From Effrenium voratum (taxonomy: Eukaryota > Sar > Dinophyceae > Suessiales > Symbiodiniaceae): a stretch of DNA of 64,000 bases. The position numbers were made by a program, and so were the translations under genes. The stretch lies in contig CAUJNA010003241.1 of NCBI GenBank assembly GCA_963377175.1, positions 187,501-251,500 on the forward strand, written 5' to 3'. Under the pieces are notes generated by a model that did no database searches, was not told where the DNA came from, and saw nothing but the letters and a program-made list of their open reading frames with translations. The stretch's first letter is position 1. Each line of letters starts with the position of its first letter. Positions 57,266 to 64,000 of this stretch are shown here, piece after piece.

Positions 57266-58577
57266 GACCGGTCGTCGACCGGTCGAAGTGGCGGGTTTCT
57301 TCCGAGCCAATTTGCGTTGCAGAAATGGACGTAGTTTTACGAAGTGGGTGTGGTTCTTTCTTTTCTTGTTGGGTACCCCTATTTGAGTTTGGTAACACCG
57401 AAATCTATGTTTGGCACCCTCTTTTCAGGTCATGTCTTAGCCGGCCACAAAGGCACCTGCAATTTTTTTCCCAAGTGCTGCAGCGAGTCCTGAAAGCTAT
57501 GCAACATCTTCGACACTGTCACCGTCTGGAGAGAGACACGAGGGTCGGTCTCAACGGTGACAAATCTAGGTTGGTGCTTCGTCCCAAGGTTGATAGGCAC
57601 AGTGGCCTGCGTTGTCCAAAGGAAATTAATCAGGAGTTCAACCCCCAAGAAAGACCCACATATGTGCTCTCAAAAAATCGAAGCCCTCCAAACTGGATGG
57701 CCGACACCACTCAAATGATGTCCACCATTTCCGGGTTCAATGATGACATGCGTCAGTCTCTGTTTGTTCAAGGCGTATGTTGTACAGGTAGCGATCCTCA
57801 ACCTTGCAACCCCACTCCATCTACTTATGGATTCCCAAGACGGGGTGGTCCAAGTGGGGGGTACGCATCCCCCTTGTACCTATTTTTTTTTACACATTTT
57901 ACAATCTACAGAGCGGTTGGATAGGCCAGATGGTGAACCTGCTGCCAAAACACACCGCCCAAAAGAAAATCGCAGGGAGGGTGCATTTCATATTTCAAGC
58001 GTCCTGTCCTTTGAGCTCATTTTTGTTGAACAACATGAGTGTAGGTCAATCCCAGGGTAACCCGAAAATGACTTGCCCTAGTAACTGGAAAGGACTAACA
58101 CCTGCTGGTTTGATTTTGACATGCAAATGGATTCCAGCTGCAAGACTAGGAGTTTCGGCATCGAAGCCCGGGCTGGGTAAACTGACCAGAGCAAGCGCTC
58201 CCTGCGTTTTAAGCGCACATGTGTCTTAAAAACTGCAAGGAGTGCTAGACACAGGCAGATTCTTCATCCGTTCCTGTGTGCATGATGTCCGTTTTCTCAA
58301 AGAGCTTGCGGTTTGGGTGCCGTCAAATGAACGCATGTCCGTTTCATTTTTCGGATGACTTAAATGTACGCAAACCGTGTCCAAACATGAGGAACACTCA
58401 AAACCCGGGTAGACGAAGATTGGTAAGGGGAATTCCCAACCATGAATGGGTGCAACCTCCTTGTCAAGTCTTTACATGGTTCTGGGCAGCCCATTTTCGT
58501 ACCGATCGGTTTTGATTATGACTCACATGCGGAACCCGGGGGTTCTTCGTTGCGGCTGCCTGGAGTTGGCGTCGGAG

Positions 58578-58643
58578 GACATGGATGCGGTGGGGCAGAA
58601 CGGGCTGACCCCTCTGCTCATGGCGGTGCATATGGGGCGCCAG
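58578..58643 (+). CDS. Ankyrin-repeat protein, exon 20
   Basis: Twenty-two codons, DMDAVGQNGLTPLLMAVHMG then RQ, acceptor gcgtcggag, GC donor (gcgccg), phase 0 at both ends. Confidence 0.8.
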
Positions 58644-59095
58644 GCGCCGTGCAGGGTGGTTTGGTGTGCGGTTTTGGGGGTTCCCTCGGTTTTTTTTCTT
58701 TGGGGTGGAAGCAGAAGAGGAAGTCACCCATGTGTTTACGTGTTTTTGTGTTTTGGAGCGGGGTGGGGGGTGGGAGACAGACTCAGACTCAGGCATCAAC
58801 ATTGCAAGTTGGGTGGTGAGCAGTATCTGGTTCATGCTCTGTCTGAATATTGTGAGTTAAGAAAGAGGTGGAGCATGCTCAAAATCTTGGCTGAATGCTT
58901 CCTAAGCTCAGACGTGTCCTTGGGGCGAAGGCGAGGTCTGGGTGGGAACAAGGAATGACGCTTAAGAGACCAGGAATGTTCGAATTGGAGACTTGTCCCT
59001 GGGTTTGAGGGACCGACGTTTCCTCCTGCCAACCCACCCGCTCGTTGGTTGGAAGCCTCAGGCCCTTTGTGCGTCGAATCCATGGGATCCCCGGG

Positions 59096-59112
59096 GGGGG
59101 GGGGGGGGGGGG
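59096..59112 (+). repeat. Poly-G run
   Basis: Homopolymer of guanine in intron 20; a comparable C run lies at about 59270-59285 and a G run near 59897-59913. Confidence 0.9.
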
Positions 59113-59532
59113 CTGGCGTGGGGTTGCACCAAGAGGACACGCATCTCCAACACCTCCAATTCGCAGCCCAAAGGTGATGCTTAAAACTACCGGAAAAGGC
59201 AATCGCGAAGGCTGCTGGCTGGAGTCACTCTTGCTGTAGCAAGTGGGATATGGGTGTGTTCTTTTTTTGGCCCCCCCCCCCCCCCTGCGCCCCCAAAATG
59301 AGTGGTGTTCCTTGTTGGTTTCCCTTCAAAACCGATCAAAAAGGGGTACCCTCAAAAACAACACACCCACAATATGATTTTTTGCGCTCGCCGTCCAAAG
59401 GTTGGCCTATGACTTTTCTTCAGTCACACAAAACCCCGCCGGCATTGGCCTATTTCGCTCTTCTTCCAGATTCTTTTCTCCGCTCTCTCTGCTCTCTCTT
59501 CTTCCCATTGGCTCCGCTCTCGCACAGTCTTC

Positions 59533-59578
59533 GCTCCGCTCCCTCTCCCTCTCCCTCTCCCTCTCCCTCTCCCTCTCG

Positions 59579-59635
<57 letters not shown>
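59533..59635 (+). repeat. (CTCTCC)n then (CT)n microsatellite
   Basis: Pure pyrimidine tract in intron 20; the Ser/Leu and Arg/Glu frames are artefacts. Confidence 0.95.
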
Positions 59636-59636
<1 letters not shown>

Positions 59637-60510
59637 GGCTGTTCTAACTGCACTCTGTGTTGCACTCCTCGTGCTTGCGCAGTTTTAAAGTCGCTTTTTT
59701 TGCCCGGAGCAGAGAAGCACCTGCGCGTGGCTGTTCGAGTTCTTTTGGCCATTTGCTTTCTTCTCGTTGGGTTCCTCCCTGTCAACTGCGAAACCGCGCC
59801 TTGGCCTTGTGCGGAAGGTTTCGTTTCCTGGGTTTGTTGGCAAATTTGCCAAATTTTGGCTCCCGTTGTTGCCAAATGGGATCCCCTGAAGAGTGCGGGG
59901 GGGGGGGGGGGGGTGTCCACAACTGGTTCAATCATGCTTGAAGCAAGATGGGTGTCTGTTCTTGCGAGGATACCTCTATTTTGGCCGTGAAGGGAAGCCA
60001 AAAGGACACCTGCGCCATTTTGTTGGGGGTACCATGGCCCAGGCCTAACCAGTCTTGCGAACCCAACCCCGAGTTGGGGGCCCTCCATTGGAAGGGGTTG
60101 CAGGGTGCAAAGGACAAAAAGGGCCTTTCTTAGGGGATTAGGACCAGTTTTTCCTCCGTTCGCCGATGATTTCCCTCGGGCAGAAATTTCAATGGCGCCA
60201 CACTCGATACCTGGGAAAAAAGGGGAAGGTTTGGGACAATTCCTGCCCATTTGCCTTTTGGAGTCTGTACATCGATTTGGGCAGACCAGGTTATTACCGG
60301 GTTTTTATCGTGACTGTATATCCCGGGGCCGAGCCTGCCGAGTTCCTGTCCGGGAGAACACTCGGGATGGGACCTTGCACACATGGAAAAAGGTGGGTTT
60401 TCCTTTGGTTTCCCTGTAAGCGCCCCAAACATTCGCGTAAAACACACAGAAATCGACACGCACAGACCACTTCTGACTCCATGGGACGTCCGTTTCCCTC
60501 TCAGCTCCAG

Positions 60511-60590
60511 GACACAGTGGAGGTCCTTTGCGCCCTCAAGGCCGAGGTCAACAAACCCGGGCCCCACGGAGAAACGCCGCTGCTCCTCGG
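60511..60590 (+). CDS. Ankyrin-repeat protein, exon 21
   Basis: After tctcagctccag it reads DTVEVLCALKAEVNKPGPHG and ETPLL, in phase 0 after exon 20. The 3' end is uncertain (a GC or GT donor near 60588-60593), as is the junction to exon 22. Confidence 0.75.
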
Positions 60591-61002
60591 CGGTTTTTTG
60601 TTTCTTCTTCGCCTCTGGGCGTGAGAAGGGGGGGATGGTTCTCATGTTCAAAAGGGAGAGTCGAACAAACAACATCGCACAGTCATTCAAATCTGCAACC
60701 ACCGCAAAATGGGCGTGGCTGACATTATTTGGAGTTTTCGGGTAGTTGAGGCCAGCCACGGGTTCGCAGAGAGGTGTTCCTGTGGTCAGGCTTGTTTTTC
60801 GTTATCCCAAAACCCAGGCTTGCTTGAAAGGGAAGCCAAAGGGAAACCACTCCGGGAGGGGGGGGTCTGGCAGCAAAGGACCACCAAGATCCGACGAGTT
60901 CCAAAAGGGGCGACCACTGTCCAACCGTCGAACTCTGCACGGGTATGTCCACAGGGAGGGCCATGTGACCAGATAGCCTCAAACCGAATCCTTGGGTGAC
61001 CA

Positions 61003-61060
61003 GCGATGGTCTTCTGAAAAGAAGGATCCTTGGAAAGAATGGGGACGTTGCCCCTAGAAA
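61003..61060 (-). repeat. Dispersed element family R1, partial reverse copy
   Basis: gatggtcttctgaaaagaag and gatccttggaaagaatgggg are the reverse complement of one end of R1; the other end is lost. Confidence 0.65.
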
Positions 61061-62405
61061 AAGCACCTCCTTTCAAGAGCCCTTCACCAGAAGCAGAAAG
61101 CTCGGCGTGGGCTTCTTGCCATATCCTTGGTCAATGCTGAAGCCTAAACCTGTTCCAAGCGGCATTGCTCATCACTCATCCGAGGCACAGTCGTGGACGA
61201 TTTAGTGAGTCCCTGCCGAAACCTGCCGCAATGTCGTCTAAAAAGCGGCAACCATTTCCCACATGTGAAGCACACTGTGAAGGCTTAAAGGAGTTTCTGT
61301 ACGAGTCTCTTGACCATGCTCTCTTGACCATGCGTGCATCGAGCGGGTCTAAAGAAACAGCGGGCCAGATGGAGCGACCGATCCCGAGGTTAAAAGCAGC
61401 CCAGGACGGCATGGCGGGAGATCCGAAAGTAGTGTTCCGTTTACTTTCCCGTTAAAACCAGTCAAAGAAGCGGATTGTCTTCATGGGCTTGACTCCCGAG
61501 CTCTATCGGGAGGCTTCCTAGGGGTGAACCTATTGCAGGAAGAAGCGATCAACCTAACAAAGGATAAGATTTGTTTGTTTTACTTGGGTTGTTTCATGTG
61601 TACAGTAATTTGCCTGGATTCTAGATGTTCACTAAGTCACTTGCCCAAGACCTTTAACCTTTTGGTTTCCCCCTTGTCCATTAGTTGTTGGGAATGCACC
61701 GCTTGGGGATTCCCTTAAAGGAAACCACAACAAATAGTTTGTAGGTCCCATTCCCTGCTGAGAACGAGCGAGTTGAAGGGATTTCCTCCAATTGTTTGCA
61801 ACGTTTGGCAAGGCGAATGACCCTGCCCATTGGAGATCTGGCATTAGATTTGCTTGGGGACCCAGCTGCTTTCCCCCCCCCCCCCGACTTTCCAACCTCT
61901 GATGAACCAAAAGGCAACATTGAAGCTTGGGGCTAGAAAACCGGCTTCCTGCATGGCGACAGATTTGGTTTCTGTCAATCTAGGTGTTTGTTGCCTTTTG
62001 GTTTCTGTGAAAAGCGGCCGCCAAAGGTAACTCCCCACAAGCAGCAAGGTTCATTCGTGGTAAGATAAACATGATCGAGCCATTATAAACATGGACTGGT
62101 AAGATAAACATGTTTGAGCCAAGTCTTCTATCATGATTCAGCTAAGTAGACCAGTCCCCAGTTGCCCAGTGGTGCCCTTTTTTCCTTTTTTGTTTTGGAA
62201 GGGTGACCCTGCACAGTCAACCAACCAAAAGATTGGATGCCGGTTTTTTTCCCCATGGAAAATCCACTGGGCATCTGGGCCCCGGCCACGCATACAGCTG
62301 GAGCATTGCATTGGATCGCCGATGGGTCAGAAGAGGCCACTGGGCATCTGGGGGTCCGTTGAGCCAAGATCAACATGTACGGCGCGACTCGCCGGCGCGA
62401 CAGAC

Positions 62406-62486
62406 ATCAACCCCCGCCAGGAGGGCGACCTCGGGCTGTGCCAGCTGTTGGTGCAGGCAGCCGCGGACCTGAACTGCCCGGCCCAG
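62406..62486 (+). CDS. Ankyrin-repeat protein, exon 22
   Basis: Reads INPRQEGDLGLCQLLVQAAA and DLNCPAQ to a GA donor (gactgt), phase 0, joining exon 23 as DLNCPAQ-DGATPLVVAAQ. The start is ambiguous: after gcgacag (62403-62405) or after cgccag about 15 bases later; neither gives the exact canonical spacing with exon 21. Confidence 0.65.
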
Positions 62487-62929
62487 GACTGTGTCACGTC
62501 AGAGGTTCCCCGTGGGCGTTTGTGAAGGGAGGCCAACAAGACACCATGGTTTTCCCCAACAGTACAGAGCAGAAAGCTCTGGGGTCTCTGCGAAACCGCA
62601 ATTACAAATGAACAATAAGAAGTATCCAGAGTGTCAACAACGGCAGACTCAAGACGAACACGACACTATTTCAACCCTGACCATCTTTTTCCCAGCTGAA
62701 AGCTATGGGGCAGAGACTCTCCAGGATCCGGAGTGGTTCGGACCGGCTCCAGGTGCCTGGGTTCCAGAAGGGTTCAGAAGGGGTTGGTGTTGGGGAACCT
62801 GGGCCTATTTTAAAGGCCTGTTTAAAGGGACCGAGAAAGGGCAGGACACCAGGCATTTCTCAGATTCCCCTATTTGGATGCATACCCAAGTGAGTGGGAA
62901 CCCCTTTGTAAGGAGTCTGCCTCACGCAG

Positions 62930-63012
62930 GACGGCGCCACGCCTTTGGTGGTGGCAGCGCAGAGCGGGCAGCTGCCGGTGCTGCGATACCTGGCCGACGC
63001 GAACGCAGAGCT
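62930..63012 (+). CDS. Ankyrin-repeat protein, exon 23
   Basis: Acceptor tcacgcag, GC donor (gcgccc). It reads DGATPLVVAAQSGQLPVLRY and LADANAE plus CT. CT with G of exon 24 gives Leu in ANAEL-DKVGQHGATALF. Confidence 0.8.
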
Positions 63013-63065
63013 GCGCCCGGATAGCAAGGGGCGGGGGTGGGGGTAGTTGTTTCAGCACATGTCTA

Positions 63066-63175
63066 GGGGTACCTTCCCCATTCTTTCCAGGGATCCTTCT
63101 TTTCAGGAAACCATCAAAATCCCAGGGAAACAGCTGGCTTTTGAAAAGAACGATGGTGGAAAAGAATTGGGAATC
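63066..63175 (+). repeat. Dispersed element family R1, best copy
   Basis: accttccccattctttccag at one end and ggtggaaaagaattgggaat at the other form imperfect inverted repeats. Located in intron 23, about 50 bases after exon 23. Confidence 0.75.
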
Positions 63176-63794
63176 AACCCCAAGAACATGGGTGAGACCC
63201 ATCCCGGATATCCAAAAGGGACGCCAAGGGAAAGCTCGGGTATCGGGGAGCCCGTTCGAGATCCATGCGTTATGATCCAGACCTCCAAGATTTACGGGAC
63301 CACCCCAAAACAAGCTTGCTGCGTGGCTTCCCTTTGCCGGTAAGTAGACCAACCGCTTCGTGTTTCATGGGCCTCAAACCCTGCCCGACATCTCAGGAGG
63401 TAAATCAACGGGCCTAGACCGACCATGGGCCTCCCAAACGATGCAAACCTGGACATTTCATGGATCTGCGCCCTTTTCAGGTTGACTCAACATTGAAAGG
63501 CACGTTGTTTCCCTTTTTTGACACCAACATGCGGGAATCCCCGCCAACTGGTTGAGTTTTTACTGGTTGTCCTGAGGTGGCCCAGGTATCTTCCTGCCTC
63601 AAACGGCTTGGCCTTCGCACATCTCTGACACCAACCAAAATGGTGGGTTTCCTTCTAGTTGGCCAACCAGAAAACGGTCCGCGTTGCCGGGAAAAGCAAC
63701 GCATTTTTGGCGTGTCTCATATTTTTTTGGGGGGACCCCGGACCCCCAAAACTTTTGGGGGGTTGAGTGAGCGAGCCACCCGGACGGGCCTCAG

Positions 63795-63902
63795 GGACAA
63801 AGTGGGCCAGCACGGCGCCACGGCCTTGTTCATCGCTGCTCTGCGGAACCACGCGCCCATGGCGGAGTTGCTCATTGAGCGGAGGGCCCAACTGGACCGA
63901 GC
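63795..63902 (+). CDS. Ankyrin-repeat protein, exon 24 (last in window)
   Basis: After cgggcctcag it reads DKVGQHGATALFIAALRNHA and PMAELLIERRAQL, a complete repeat. Likely donors are GA after ctg (63894) or slightly later. No stop codon or 3' end of the gene is seen, so the protein continues beyond the window. Confidence 0.75.
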
Positions 63903-64000
63903 CGAACCCACCCAACGGAACTCGCGACAAACGCTCGAACATGTCCTTAGTTGGGTGTTTCTCTCAAACTAGTTGTTCTTCTCTTTTGAATTCTTAAGAA

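Overview
The window looks like nuclear DNA of a dinoflagellate, or a very close relative. This is inferred from gene structure, not from a marker gene. Short GC-rich exons of 36-140 nt are scattered on the + strand among kilobase introns. The introns are full of simple repeats and short inverted-repeat elements. Where neighbouring exons can be joined in phase, most donors are GC or GA rather than GT, a known dinoflagellate habit. The encoded protein type (ubiquitin-like N terminus followed by ankyrin repeats) is also common in that group. No rRNA, tRNA or prokaryote-style gene was recognised.  Layout. (1) 1-20786: sparse exon-like islands. The last ones (16272-16377, 16905-17003, 19769-19885, 20652-20786) look like the 3' end of an unrecognised + strand gene that stops at 20784-20786. 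(2) 20787-24703: intergenic or intronic sequence dominated by a compound microsatellite at 21985-23090. (3) 24704 to the end of the window: one large gene, at least 39 kb, for a ubiquitin-like/ankyrin-repeat protein. About 24 exons were identified by reading frame. In most cases one exon's end and the next exon's start rebuild an uninterrupted ankyrin consensus in the correct phase. The 3' end lies beyond the window.  (4) A 6.6 kb retroelement at 25860-32483 sits in sense orientation in intron 1 of the ankyrin gene. It is flanked by two 253-bp direct repeats that differ at two positions. It has three ORFs. The third carries a GIY-YIG endonuclease at its N-terminal side, then a C-x-C/H-x3-H cluster, then the start of a reverse transcriptase of Penelope-like type. 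The RT is cut off after motif A, just before the 3' repeat. Each direct repeat contains a complete type III hammerhead ribozyme that I could fold by hand. The two cleavage sites are 6371 nt apart. A domain-permuted Penelope-like element with type III hammerheads in its terminal repeats is the most striking object here.  (5) The introns also hold several families of short elements with terminal inverted repeats, including one whose arms contain GGTCAAAA. Very long microsatellites are present too: 2.6 kb of CATT/CATTT in intron 2, a 79-nt poly-T, and long CTTG, GCATT and GAGACA tracts. Nearly all long reading frames over those arrays are artefacts of periodicity.  All exon limits are hand-made predictions without transcripts or searches; those with a uniquely phase-matched junction are the best supported.
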